Shown piece after piece: positions 53,732-62,839 of a DNA stretch of 64,000 nucleotides; position 1 is the first letter of the stretch; every line of letters starts with the position of its first letter. The DNA lies in assembly GCF_013184805.1 (NCBI RefSeq), contig NZ_JAATNG010000001.1, positions 1,550,001-1,614,000 on the forward strand. The letters run 5' to 3'. The stretch comes from Pseudoruegeria sp. HB172150. Lineage in GTDB: Bacteria; Pseudomonadota; Alphaproteobacteria; Rhodobacterales; Rhodobacteraceae. Position numbers and translations under genes: made by a program. The notes beneath the pieces are model-generated. The model saw nothing but the letters and a program-made list of their open reading frames with translations. It was not told where the DNA came from and did not search any database.

Positions 53732-53975
53732 AGAGCCCAGAACCCCGTCAGTTGATCGGCTGTACTATACTGATCGCGCAGGAAATGTCAGGGGGGGCAT
53801 GCCGGTTCGGTGGAGCGGATGTGAAGCGAATACACCACAGGATCTAAACAAGAATAACTAATAAATTCAGATAGCTGCGTTGTGCAAGCGCATAGCGGCC
53901 ATCGGCGCCGAAGCCACATTCTTCAACAATTCGTGCTCCGGTCGCGTAGATCCGCCGACAGGAACGCCATTTGGC

Positions 53976-55289
53976 TCAGTTCATCAGCTCCGGGAGGAAC
54001 AGCGACAGACTAGGGAAGGCGATCAGCAACGCGATGATTGCCAAGTCGCAGATCAAGAACCAGCCGACTCCGCGAAAGATAGTCGTCAGCGGAATAGCGG
54101 CGCCAACCACGCCCTTCACCACGAACACGTTGAATCCCAGCGGCGGGGTCAGCATCCCCATCTCGATGAATTTCACGACCAGTACGCCGTACCAGACAAG
54201 GTCGAACCCGAAAGATTTCAGCAGCGGCATGAAGACCGGCATAGTAATCAGCATAATCCCGATCGGATCGAGGAACATGCCGAGGATCAGGTAAACTACT
54301 GTCATCGCCATCAGGACCAGAAGCGGGTCGAGTGCCAGCGGCGCGATTAGCTGGTCCAACATCGCGGATGCTCCAGAAAAACTCAGAAGCCGGGTGAACA
54401 TTACTGCACCAAAGCCGACAAAGAAGATCTGCGCCGTGGTCAACACCGCATCCTTCACCGCCTCGATCAGCTTGGAAAAAGTCATGCGTCCTTGCACAAC
54501 GGCGACCAGCAAAGCCAGGAGCGACCCGCCCGCACCTGCCTCGGTAGGTGTGACGGTGCCGGTGTAAAGCCCACCAATGACCCCCAGAACGATAATAATG
54601 AGCGGCCAGATCGCGGCGAGCGCCCGCCAGCGTTCCCGCCGAAGGTTTTCGACCTCTATTTCAGACGGCGGTGCAAGATCCGGGTTCAGGCGGCATCGAA
54701 TCAGGATCATTGCCGTGTAGGCCGCCGCCGTCAGCAGGCCGGGTATGATCCCGGCAATTAGCAGATCGACAATCGAGGTCTCTGCGAAGATGCCGTAGAG
54801 CACCATCAGGATCGAGGGCGGGATCAGCGCCGCAATCGTCCCGGCAGAGGCAACCACGCCTGTTGCAAGGCCCTTTTCGTACCCGGCCTTCAGCATCTCG
54901 GGAATGGCAAGGCGCCCCATGGCCGCTGCGGCCGCAACCGAGGATCCGCATCCCGCAGCAAATCCGGCCGAGGCGATGTTCGCCGCCACTGCCAGTCCGC
55001 CGGGCAGGGCCGACAGCCACAACCGCGCCGCCCAGAACAGCGCCGAGGCGATCCCGGAAACATATATGATCGACCCCATCAGCAGGAACATCGGAATTGC
55101 CGATAGGTCCCAGTTGGCGGCAAAGTAATAGGGGATTTCGCGCAGCTGCCCGAGCGCCACATTGAAGTTCTTCAGATACCAGAAGCCGCAGAAGCTGACG
55201 GCACCCAGGGCTACGCCAATGGGCGTCCGCACTGCGATAAGGGCGAGTACAGCCAGCAGGCAGACGAGGCTCAGCGTCAAACCGTCCAT
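53976..55289 (-). CDS. TRAP transporter large permease (DctM-like), system 1
   Basis: A 437-residue inner-membrane permease of the TRAP family with about 12 helices. Family features are AVLALIAVRTPIGVALGAV at the start, PMFLLMGSIIYVSGIA, ASAGFAAGCGSSVAAAAAMG, and FLDPIGIMLITMPVFMPLL with GMLTPPLGFNVFVVKGV late. It is the last gene of the leftward P-Q-M transporter operon, 4 bases after the small permease. The pump uses sodium to import an organic acid from the binding protein at 55831-56949. It ends 244 bases before the lipoprotein start, with no hairpin seen in between. Confidence 0.95.
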   Translation of the reverse strand: MDGLTLSLVCLLAVLALIAVRTPIGVALGAVSFCGFWYLKNFNVALGQLREIPYYFAANWDLSAIPMFLLMGSIIYVSGIASALFWAARLWLSALPGGLAVAANIASAGFAAGCGSSVAAAAAMGRLAIPEMLKAGYEKGLATGVVASAGTIAALIPPSILMVLYGIFAETSIVDLLIAGIIPGLLTAAAYTAMILIRCRLNPDLAPPSEIEVENLRRERWRALAAIWPLIIIVLGVIGGLYTGTVTPTEAGAGGSLLALLVAVVQGRMTFSKLIEAVKDAVLTTAQIFFVGFGAVMFTRLLSFSGASAMLDQLIAPLALDPLLVLMAMTVVYLILGMFLDPIGIMLITMPVFMPLLKSFGFDLVWYGVLVVKFIEMGMLTPPLGFNVFVVKGVVGAAIPLTTIFRGVGWFLICDLAIIALLIAFPSLSLFLPELMN

Positions 55290-55293
55290 GTAC

Positions 55294-55830
55294 TCAGACC
55301 TTTTCTATCGTGGGGCCGTGATCTTCGCCTTCATCTGGATCCTGCCCAAGCAGCAGACGAACGATGCGGAAGGCAAAACAGAGAAATAGGCTCGCACCGG
55401 CGACCGGCAGCAGCCAACGACCGGGCCAGACCGGCATGTAACCGCCCGAGATCTCCAGGACCTCGCCCTGCGATGTGCGCCGTGCGGCGGAGATCCAGCT
55501 TTGCCAGGTGAAGACGTACATGTAAGCGAGGCTCAGCAGCGTCGTGAAGATCTCCAGCAGACGCTTTCCCCGCGGGCTAAGCTGGCCAGTGAATACGTCG
55601 GCAGAGATATGGTTGCCGTGCTTGCCGAGGATCGCCAACGGTGCGAACGCTACGGCGATCATGTAATAGGCGGCGACGGTCTGGTTGGTTTGGCGCAACG
55701 GCGCGTTGAACGCCGTGCGCATGAACACGTCGACGCTGACATGCAGCATCATCAGGATGCCGGCGATGATCGCGAGCGCCAGAAGCGCCCGCGACCAATA
55801 TTCAAGCAGTCGGTCGATGGTAGACAGCAA
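55294..55830 (-). CDS. TRAP transporter small permease (DctQ-like), system 1
   Basis: A 178-residue small permease with four helices, for example ALLALAIIAGILMMLHVSVDVFM and LLPVAGASLFLCFAFRIV. Its start is a TTG directly after the stop of the binding-protein gene, and its end lies 4 bases before the large permease. The long C-terminal acidic tail DPDEGEDHG is typical. Confidence 0.9.
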   Translation of the reverse strand: MLSTIDRLLEYWSRALLALAIIAGILMMLHVSVDVFMRTAFNAPLRQTNQTVAAYYMIAVAFAPLAILGKHGNHISADVFTGQLSPRGKRLLEIFTTLLSLAYMYVFTWQSWISAARRTSQGEVLEISGGYMPVWPGRWLLPVAGASLFLCFAFRIVRLLLGQDPDEGEDHGPTIEKV

Positions 55831-56949
55831 TTACAAGCTCCCGGGGTCGACCTTGGAGTACACCTCGTCCCACAGGACCTGCTCGAATTTTTCGACGTCC
55901 GTCCCGATCTCTGCCGACAGGCCACGCCATTTTTCCAGCGCTTCCGTGTAGGCGTCGATGAATGAGGCCGGGTCTTCGACCCCGAAGCCACTGGCAAAAT
56001 CAATCCCGATCTGACGCTGCTCCTCGATGAACTTGTCCATCAGGGCGTCCCATTCTTCCGGGTTTTCAGTCGCGACCATCTTCACACCGTTGTTGGTGAT
56101 CTGATCCTCCAAGACCTCGTTGGTCCGGATGATGAAGTTGTTGATTGTATGCGCCGCCGACAGATGAACGATCGCCTCCAGATGTGCGCGCTGTTGCTCC
56201 TCGGTCATCGACAGCCACGTATCGCGGTTGATGATCATCCCGAGGATTGGCGAGGAAACGCCAAGGCTGAAATCGGTGACGTTCTTGGCAAAATCGCCAT
56301 AGCCGAAGGTTTTCAGCCAGTCGCCGATCCCGGTTGTGCAGTCGATGGCCCCACGCTGCAGCAACGAAACCGTCTCGACCAGCGACACCTGAACCGTTGT
56401 CGCTTCCGCCATCTGCATGATGTTCAGCGGTGCACCGGAGGAGCGGACGCGCAGATTTTTAAGTTGGTCGACCGTGGTAATCGGGTCACGGCAGATCAGC
56501 ATATACGGGGCCGAGGCATAGCCGCCCATCCCGACCATGTTCAGAGCCTTCAGCTCCTCAATGCAGGAGGGGCATTTGAGCATGACCACTTCGTTCGCCG
56601 CGCCGGCGGCAGCCACCGGATCGTCGCCGGGTACTGCTAGGCCGTAGAGTGTCGCTGTCGAGGGCAGCAGGTTCGGCACGTAGTTCGTAGCAGCCACTCC
56701 GGCTTCCATCAGGCCGTCCTGAACCGCTGCGAAGGTCTCCACACCGCCCGCCAGCTGGCCGCCGGCGATCAGGTTCCACTTGATCTCGCCGCCGGTCTTT
56801 TCTTCGATCCGTTTGAACACTTCTGGCAAGGCATTCGCGTTGATGTAGTCAGAGGCGGGCACCCAGGAGCCGTAGGTGAATTCTGCGGCGCCAACCGGCG
56901 TCGCGGCAATGGCCGCTGTCGCGGCAACTACGGTAACAAACGTTCTCAT
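55831..56949 (-). CDS. TRAP transporter substrate-binding protein (DctP-like), system 1
   Basis: A 372-residue periplasmic binding protein. I chose the ATG at 56949, which follows GGGAGG and opens a signal peptide (RTFVTVVAATAAIAATPVGA). Family features are FTYGSWVPASDYIN at the mature start, EEKTGGEIKWNLIAGGQLAGG and KNLRVRSSGAPLNIMQMAEA. The ligand is probably a small acid or sugar acid handled by the divergent dehydratase and GMC enzymes. The gene is divergent from the dehydratase across 530 bases. Confidence 0.93.
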   Translation of the reverse strand: MRTFVTVVAATAAIAATPVGAAEFTYGSWVPASDYINANALPEVFKRIEEKTGGEIKWNLIAGGQLAGGVETFAAVQDGLMEAGVAATNYVPNLLPSTATLYGLAVPGDDPVAAAGAANEVVMLKCPSCIEELKALNMVGMGGYASAPYMLICRDPITTVDQLKNLRVRSSGAPLNIMQMAEATTVQVSLVETVSLLQRGAIDCTTGIGDWLKTFGYGDFAKNVTDFSLGVSSPILGMIINRDTWLSMTEEQQRAHLEAIVHLSAAHTINNFIIRTNEVLEDQITNNGVKMVATENPEEWDALMDKFIEEQRQIGIDFASGFGVEDPASFIDAYTEALEKWRGLSAEIGTDVEKFEQVLWDEVYSKVDPGSL

Positions 56950-57478
56950 ATGTCTTCCTCCCATTTTGCGGACTGTCCCTTTGCCCATTTGTCTTGCTAG
57001 CTGAATGTCACTCTGTCGGTAGATGCAGGCGAGACTGCATTATTTGCACGGTGCTCAAGCGCAGGCAGAGCGGGTAACGCGATGCTACCCGCGGAACTCC
57101 AGGCAGAGTGCGAATGTCGCGTGGCGCGAAAACGGTCGCGGTTCACCTGAGCGTTCACCGTTCCAAGTCGCCACATTTCCAGGGTGCCGCAAGCATCGGA
57201 TTCCGGGCTGCCGCGGTCATTGCGGTACCCTGTGACAGCCTCGCAGCCATCGAGATCCCGAGCGTCATAGTGGCTCCTCCCATTCGGGCAACAATACAGT
57301 TCTGCCCGAAAGCAGGCGGTACCATTTCCCCTCAGACGAAAGGGTAGTCAAAGGTTAACTTCCTGAGAATGGACCAAATCGCGCGGAGATCTTTCGCAAT
57401 TCGCGGCAGCTGTTTCACTTCATTGGACTATTGTCGGTCGCCGCCGACAGGGCGAAGCTGACGGTCGGGAGGACTTTC
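56950..57478. other. Divergent promoter spacer between TRAP system 1 and the dehydratase
   Basis: About 530 bases without a gene. It should hold the promoters for both the leftward transporter and the rightward enzyme operon. I see no strong palindrome, terminator or RNA element. Confidence 0.5.
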
Positions 57479-59191
57479 ATGACAGACAGACGTAATCCTT
57501 CGGCGCTGCGGTCGAATTTCGAACCCGGCACCTCGCGGTGGGCTGTTCGCCGCGCTCAGTGGCGCGCGCTCGGACTCAGCGACGCCGACATGGAGAAACC
57601 GAAAATAGCCGTCATCAACACCTCTTCCGAGGTGGCAATCTGCTTTTCGCATCTCGACGCCATCGCTGCGCGAGCCAAGGAAGCGATCCGCGCCGCAGGC
57701 GGCCTGCCATTCGAGATCCGCACCTCTGCACCATCGGATTTCATCATCTCCGCCGGACGCCGTGCGACCTACATTCTCCCGACCCGCGACCTGATCGCCA
57801 ACGATATCGAGGTTCAGGTGGAAGGCGCGCAACTGGACGGGATGCTCCTGCTGACGAGCTGCGACAAGACGGTGCCGGGACAGCTGATGGCGGCGGCGCG
57901 GCTCGACATCCCGTCGCTCATGGTGATCTGCGGCTACCAGTCTTCCGGACAAATCGGAAACGAACATGTTGATATCGAAGAGGTATTCCTGCACGCCGGC
58001 TATCACGCCCAGGGTGCCACGAGTTTCGAACGCCTGAAGGAGATGAGCGAGGTCGCAATCAGTTCCCCCGGTGTCTGCTCCGGCATGGGCACGGCGAACT
58101 CAATGCATTCCGTGGCCGAGGCCCTTGGGTTGGCACTCCCCGGTTCCGCCCCGGTTGCCGCGAATTCCCCGGCCATGTGGGAGCAGGTCGAAGCGGCGGG
58201 CCAACGCATCGTAGACATGGTCTGGGACGGTCCCTGTCCGCGCGAAATCCTGACAGCCGGCGCTTTCCGGAACGCCGCCCGTGTGGTTCTGGCACAGGCA
58301 GGCTCGATCAACTGCATCAAGCATCTGCAGGCCACCGCGCTGGAGGCGGGCGTCGACATCGACCTATATGAGTCTTTCGACACCGAAGGCGACCGCACTC
58401 CGGTTCTTGCCGCTGTCCGGCCCATTGGACCGAACTCCATTGAAGAATTCGAGGCCGCCGGTGGTGCTCGCGCAGTGATGAAACGGCTCGAACCGCTACT
58501 AGAGTCGGATGTGCTCACCTGCACCGGCAATACGGTCGGCGAGAACCTAGCCAACGTCATCGTCGCCGACGAGACGGTCATTCCGCCGCTGAACGAACCC
58601 TTCGCAACCGATCCCGCAATTGTCCTCCTGAAGGGGTCGCTGGCGCCCGAGACCGGGGTCGCCAAGGTCGGACTCCGCACCCCGGACCGTGTGCTTACCT
58701 TCCGCGGCCCCGCCAAGGTCTTCGAATCCAGCCTCGACGCGGAAACCGCGTTGAAGCAGGGCCGTATTGTCAGCGGCGACGTTTGTGTCTTACGCCGCCA
58801 GGGTGTTCGCGGTGGCCCGGGCATGGGCGGGGCATCGCGACTGGTCTTTGCGGTTGAAGGCGCCGGTCTCGGGGCCGAAGTCGCCGTGGTCACTGACGGT
58901 CAGCTTTCCGGCCTCGTTAACAAGGGCCTCGTCATAGGCGAGGTGCAACCGGAATGGGCCGAGGGTGGTCCGATTGCGCTGGTGCAGGACGGCGACATGA
59001 TCGCCATCGACGTTGGCGCAAAGACCATCGAACTCGAAGTCCCGGCAGAGGAACTCGCACGCCGTGCCGAGGCCTTCGTCCCGCCGGAACCCACCGCCGA
59101 TTCCGGCTGGCACGCAATCTACGAACGCAATGTCACGAGCCTGCGGCAGGGCGCGTCGCTCCTGCAGCACGCCGTCAGAAGGGACGGCTGA
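57479..59191 (+). CDS. IlvD/Edd-family dehydratase (sugar-acid or dihydroxy-acid dehydratase)
   Basis: A 570-residue cytosolic Fe-S dehydratase that converts an aldonic or dihydroxy acid to a 2-keto acid. Cluster-ligand cysteines are C55 (ICFSHL), C128 (SCDKTVPG) and C200 (SGVCSGMG), three as in the sugar-acid branch. Other marks are PGMGGASRLV and TDGQLSGLVNKG near the C-terminus. The start at 57479 follows CGGGAGG. Length fits the family. It lacks the branched-chain setting (no ilv or leu genes) and sits between two TRAP transporters and next to a GMC oxidoreductase, which favours a sugar-acid or related substrate over valine synthesis. Confidence 0.88.
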   Translation: MTDRRNPSALRSNFEPGTSRWAVRRAQWRALGLSDADMEKPKIAVINTSSEVAICFSHLDAIAARAKEAIRAAGGLPFEIRTSAPSDFIISAGRRATYILPTRDLIANDIEVQVEGAQLDGMLLLTSCDKTVPGQLMAAARLDIPSLMVICGYQSSGQIGNEHVDIEEVFLHAGYHAQGATSFERLKEMSEVAISSPGVCSGMGTANSMHSVAEALGLALPGSAPVAANSPAMWEQVEAAGQRIVDMVWDGPCPREILTAGAFRNAARVVLAQAGSINCIKHLQATALEAGVDIDLYESFDTEGDRTPVLAAVRPIGPNSIEEFEAAGGARAVMKRLEPLLESDVLTCTGNTVGENLANVIVADETVIPPLNEPFATDPAIVLLKGSLAPETGVAKVGLRTPDRVLTFRGPAKVFESSLDAETALKQGRIVSGDVCVLRRQGVRGGPGMGGASRLVFAVEGAGLGAEVAVVTDGQLSGLVNKGLVIGEVQPEWAEGGPIALVQDGDMIAIDVGAKTIELEVPAEELARRAEAFVPPEPTADSGWHAIYERNVTSLRQGASLLQHAVRRDG

Positions 59192-59240
59192 TGCGCTTCC
59201 ACTGCGGCTTGACGGAAAGAAAAGACGGGGAAACGTCATA

Positions 59241-60845
59241 ATGGAATTCGACTGGATCATCGTCGGGGCGGGTTCTGCCGGCTCGGTGCTGGCAAACCGC
59301 CTGACGGCGGACGGGCGCACGACAGTCGCCGTGATTGAGGCTGGCAAGCCCGACAATTCCGTACTGATCAAAATGCCGATGGGTCTGATGTGGCTGATGG
59401 GCGGTAAGCGCTGGAACTACGGTTTCCGCTCTTCGCCGCAGGAACATCTGGACAAGCGCGAGGTCCCAGTGCCGCGCGGCAAGGCGCTCGGTGGGTCGTC
59501 TTCGATCAATGGCATGATATACATCCGAGGCCACCGGACTGATTTCGATGCTTGGGCAACTATGGGCTGCCCCGGCTGGTCTTATGACGACGTCTTGCCG
59601 TACTTCCGCAAATCCGAGGTCAATGGCCGTCTCGGTGGCGACGGCTACCACGGCGATGACGGCGAGCTCCACGTCTCCGACAACCGCGATCCGCATAGGT
59701 TGAACGAACGGTTTTTCGGGGCAGGGGACATGCTCCAGATTCCCCGCAACCCCGATTTCAATGGTGCGCACCAGGAAGGCTTGGGCATGTACCAGACCAC
59801 CACGCATGAAGGGAAACGCTGGTCGACGGCTGATGCCTTCCTGCGCCCAGCCATGAACCGTCCGAACCTGACAGTGCTGACTGGCAGGCAAGTGCGCCGC
59901 GTGATCGTCGAAGACAAGCGCGCAAAGGGAGTCGAGACTGATCAGGGCAAACTTACCGCCCGCGCCGGCGTGATCCTTGCCGCCGGCGCCATCGCCTCGC
60001 CGCAGCTACTACAGTTGTCGGGCATCGGCGATCCTGCGCGGCTGTCGCAACTTGGAATTGACCTAGTTTACGGAAATCCGGCAGTCGGCGACAACCTTCA
60101 TGACCACCCGAATGTTATGCTCATGCGCAAAATTAAGAGTTCAGAAAGCTACGGTCTTTCGCTTGTCGGGATACCCCGCGCCGCGCTGGCTGCCTTCAAC
60201 TACTTCTACCGGAACCGCGGCATGTTCGCGTCCAACGTGGTCGAGGCGGGGGGCTTCGCCCGCACGATACCGGGGATCCCGGCTCCTGATGTGCAGTTTC
60301 ACTTCGTGCCGTTTCACCGTTCTACGGTGCCGGGCCGGATTTACGCCTGGGGCCATGGCTACGCGCTACACGTTTGCGTCCTCAGGCCCACCAGCCGCGG
60401 CCGCGTCGATGCGGTCAGCCGCGACCCCGCGGTGGCGCCCCGGATCGACCCAAACATGATGGCGACGGAATACGACCGCGAGACTCTGCTGCGTGGCACA
60501 CGCCTTGCGCGGCGGATTATGGAGTCCCCGACCTTCGCCGAGGTCAATGGCGAGGAACTGCTGCCCGGTGAACAGGCGCAGTCGGACGAGGACTTGATGG
60601 CTTTTATCCGAGAGCGCTGCGGGACTGTCTATCACCCGGTCGGCACCTGCCGGATGGGCTCCGATGCTGAAGCGGTGGTCGAACCCCACCGACTGACGGT
60701 AAACGGTTTGAACGGGCTGCACGTCGTTGATGCCAGCGTGATGCCGCAAATCGTCTCCGGCAACACCAACGCCGCGACCATCATGATCGCTGAAAAGGTG
60801 GCCGAGGCCATCATGGCCGAAGCCCGGATGTCCCGCGCCGCCTGA
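59241..60845 (+). CDS. GMC-family FAD oxidoreductase (choline dehydrogenase-like)
   Basis: A 534-residue flavoenzyme that oxidises alcohols. The Rossmann motif is IIVGAGSAGSVLANRL at the N-terminus, followed by GKALGGSSSINGMIYIRGH, and the second GMC signature GAIASPQLLQLSGIGDP. The catalytic histidine is H465 in VYHPVGTCRMG, and the paired Asn lies in NTNAATIMIAE. The start is the ATG at 59241; the longer frame from 59013 would overlap the dehydratase. It begins 49 bases after the dehydratase in the same operon and ends at a bidirectional terminator. It probably oxidises a polyol or sugar alcohol to feed the dehydratase. Confidence 0.92.
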   Translation: MEFDWIIVGAGSAGSVLANRLTADGRTTVAVIEAGKPDNSVLIKMPMGLMWLMGGKRWNYGFRSSPQEHLDKREVPVPRGKALGGSSSINGMIYIRGHRTDFDAWATMGCPGWSYDDVLPYFRKSEVNGRLGGDGYHGDDGELHVSDNRDPHRLNERFFGAGDMLQIPRNPDFNGAHQEGLGMYQTTTHEGKRWSTADAFLRPAMNRPNLTVLTGRQVRRVIVEDKRAKGVETDQGKLTARAGVILAAGAIASPQLLQLSGIGDPARLSQLGIDLVYGNPAVGDNLHDHPNVMLMRKIKSSESYGLSLVGIPRAALAAFNYFYRNRGMFASNVVEAGGFARTIPGIPAPDVQFHFVPFHRSTVPGRIYAWGHGYALHVCVLRPTSRGRVDAVSRDPAVAPRIDPNMMATEYDRETLLRGTRLARRIMESPTFAEVNGEELLPGEQAQSDEDLMAFIRERCGTVYHPVGTCRMGSDAEAVVEPHRLTVNGLNGLHVVDASVMPQIVSGNTNAATIMIAEKVAEAIMAEARMSRAA

Positions 60846-60860
60846 CTACGGCGAATCCAA

Positions 60861-60900
60861 AAATTCGAAACGCCGCGCAGGTCTTGCGCGGCGTTTCTCG
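60861..60900. terminator. Bidirectional Rho-independent terminator between GMC gene and TRAP system 2
   Basis: A perfect 12-bp stem, AAACGCCGCGCA at 60868-60879 and TGCGCGGCGTTT at 60885-60896, with a 5-base loop. It sits between two convergent operons. Read leftward it is followed by TTTCGAATTTTT, rightward by TCTCGCTTTC. Confidence 0.88.
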
Positions 60901-60950
60901 CTTTCCTGTAATCGCTCGCAAACGTAGCGAATGGAATACCTACAAACCCG

Positions 60951-62243
60951 CTACATTGTCTGCGGCAGGAACAGCACGATGATCGGGAAGATCAACAGAA
61001 CCGCCAGCCGGAACAGGTCTGAGATGATGAACGGGATCACACCCCGGAAGATCGTCGTCAGCTTCACATCACTTGCAATCGAGTTGATGACGAAGACGTT
61101 GATTCCCACCGGCGGCGTGATCAGGCCAAGTTCCGCTGTCATCACGATGATAATGCCAAACCAGACGGGATCGAAACCCAGTTGCATGACCACCGGAAAC
61201 ACCACCGGCACCAGCAGGATGATCATCGCCATCGTGTCCATGATGCAGCCCATCAGCACGAAGAATGCCAGGATCAGCACAAGCGTCCCGTAGGGCGACA
61301 GGTCCAGCCCAGTCAGCAGCGCCGTCACTTTCTGCGGCGACTGTGTGATCGCCAGGAAATAGCCGAACAGGATCGCGCCGATCAGGACGGTGTAGACCGA
61401 AACCGTGGTTCGCAGCGCCTCGATCAGGCTGGCCATGATGCTTTTCATGTTCAGCCGACCACGGAAAATGCCGATCACCATGGTCAGGAAGGCCCCGATG
61501 GCCGCTGCCTCTGTCGGTGTCGCAATGCCGAAATAGATCGACACGATCACCGCGATGAACAGCAGCGCCACCGCCCAAATGCCCGACAGAGAGCGCAACC
61601 CCTCGGCAAGACTGAAAGTCTGCCCGGACGGCAGCGACTTGCGGAAAGCGATCAGGACAGTGCCCATGTAGAACAATACTGCCAGTAGGCCTGGGATGAT
61701 GCCCGCGATGAACAGCTGACCCACGTCGGTTTCGGTGATGTAGGCATAGACCACCAGCACCACGGATGGCGGGATCAGAATGCCCAGCGTGCCGCCTGCC
61801 GCGATCACACCAGAGGCTGGCGCCTCGTCGTAACCGAAGCGGCGCATCTCGGGCAGGGCTATCTTGGTCATCGTCGCCGCCGTGGCGACCGACGAGCCGC
61901 AGATAGCTGAGAACCCGGCGCAGGCGGCGATGGTGGACAGCGCCAGCCCGCCACGCAGATGTCCGAGCCAGGCGTTACCGGCCCGGAACAACTCTCGCGA
62001 CATGCCCGAATTGGTTGCCAGTACCCCCATCAGGATGAAGAACGGTACCAGCGTCAGGTTGAAATCTGCGATCACCCGGATCGGTGAGGTCGCCAAAAGG
62101 TTCAGCGCTGGTGTCAAGCCGCGCACCATTGCAAAACCGAATACCCCGACCAGGCCCATCGCGACGCCAATAGGCACGCGCAGGCCGATCATTGCGAATA
62201 GAGCGACGAAACCGGCAATCGCCGTCAGATCACCTGTCGACAT
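60951..62243 (-). CDS. TRAP transporter large permease (DctM-like), system 2
   Basis: A 430-residue inner-membrane permease with about 12 helices. Family features are AMIGLRVPIGVAMGLVGVF, AACAGFSAICGSSVATAAT, ASGVIAAGGTLGILIPPS, MDTMAMIILLVPVVFPVV and GLITPPVGINVFVINSI. It is the last gene of the second leftward TRAP operon and overlaps the small permease by 14 bases. It is clearly distinct from the system 1 permease and probably carries a different though related acid. Confidence 0.95.
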   Translation of the reverse strand: MSTGDLTAIAGFVALFAMIGLRVPIGVAMGLVGVFGFAMVRGLTPALNLLATSPIRVIADFNLTLVPFFILMGVLATNSGMSRELFRAGNAWLGHLRGGLALSTIAACAGFSAICGSSVATAATMTKIALPEMRRFGYDEAPASGVIAAGGTLGILIPPSVVLVVYAYITETDVGQLFIAGIIPGLLAVLFYMGTVLIAFRKSLPSGQTFSLAEGLRSLSGIWAVALLFIAVIVSIYFGIATPTEAAAIGAFLTMVIGIFRGRLNMKSIMASLIEALRTTVSVYTVLIGAILFGYFLAITQSPQKVTALLTGLDLSPYGTLVLILAFFVLMGCIMDTMAMIILLVPVVFPVVMQLGFDPVWFGIIIVMTAELGLITPPVGINVFVINSIASDVKLTTIFRGVIPFIISDLFRLAVLLIFPIIVLFLPQTM

Positions 62244-62760
62244 CGTCGTCCTCCATGCCCATTTCCGCGGCTTCGCTATGTTCCAGTTCGCCCTGACCCG
62301 TGGCGATCAGCCAGATCCGGACGCTAACGGTGAAAATCGCGGCGGCGGTGCCAAGCCAGATCAGGAACATGACCGGCCAGACCTCGATCCGCAGATCGAA
62401 GGTTGCTTCGTTGCTGCGCCAGGCGCTGAGTACTCGCTCGGACATCTTCCAGGTCAGCAGAACCACGAAGAACAGCAGCGCGCCCCAGGAAATCAGGTCG
62501 ACCACGCGCCGCGCCCGCGGTTGCAGCACCTCGGTGACGAGATCCACCTTGATATGGCCGCCGCGATACCCAACCGCGGCAAAGCCCCACATGATGCAGG
62601 CGCCGACCAGCAGGCGGGAAAAGTCAAATGCGTCAGGGATCGGCCAGGCGAACAGATAGCGTCCGGCGGCAGATGCCACGACGAGGATCGTGCACAGGCC
62701 CAGAAGCAGCCCGGCGACCATCTCGATGATGTGGCAGAATCGTTCGAGAGTTCGGCTCAT
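62230..62760 (-). CDS. TRAP transporter small permease (DctQ-like), system 2
   Basis: A 176-residue protein with four helices, for example IIEMVAGLLLGLCTILVVASAAG and MFLIWLGTAAAIFTVSVRIWL. The hydrophilic C-terminus is acidic (EMGMEDDDVD). It overlaps the large permease by 14 bases and lies 79 bases after the binding protein. Confidence 0.9.
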   Translation of the reverse strand: MSRTLERFCHIIEMVAGLLLGLCTILVVASAAGRYLFAWPIPDAFDFSRLLVGACIMWGFAAVGYRGGHIKVDLVTEVLQPRARRVVDLISWGALLFFVVLLTWKMSERVLSAWRSNEATFDLRIEVWPVMFLIWLGTAAAIFTVSVRIWLIATGQGELEHSEAAEMGMEDDDVDR

Positions 62761-62839
62761 TTACAGGTGTCCGGTTGGAAGTGAGTCGGAAAAAGGGAGG
62801 GCTCAACGCCCTCCCAGAAAGTTTCGGTGAAACGACGCT

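Noticed and set aside
57479-59191. Annotation of the dehydratase as IlvD of branched-chain amino acid synthesis
   Set aside because: The three-cysteine pattern and the TRAP/GMC neighbourhood point to sugar-acid catabolism; no ilv or leu genes are near.
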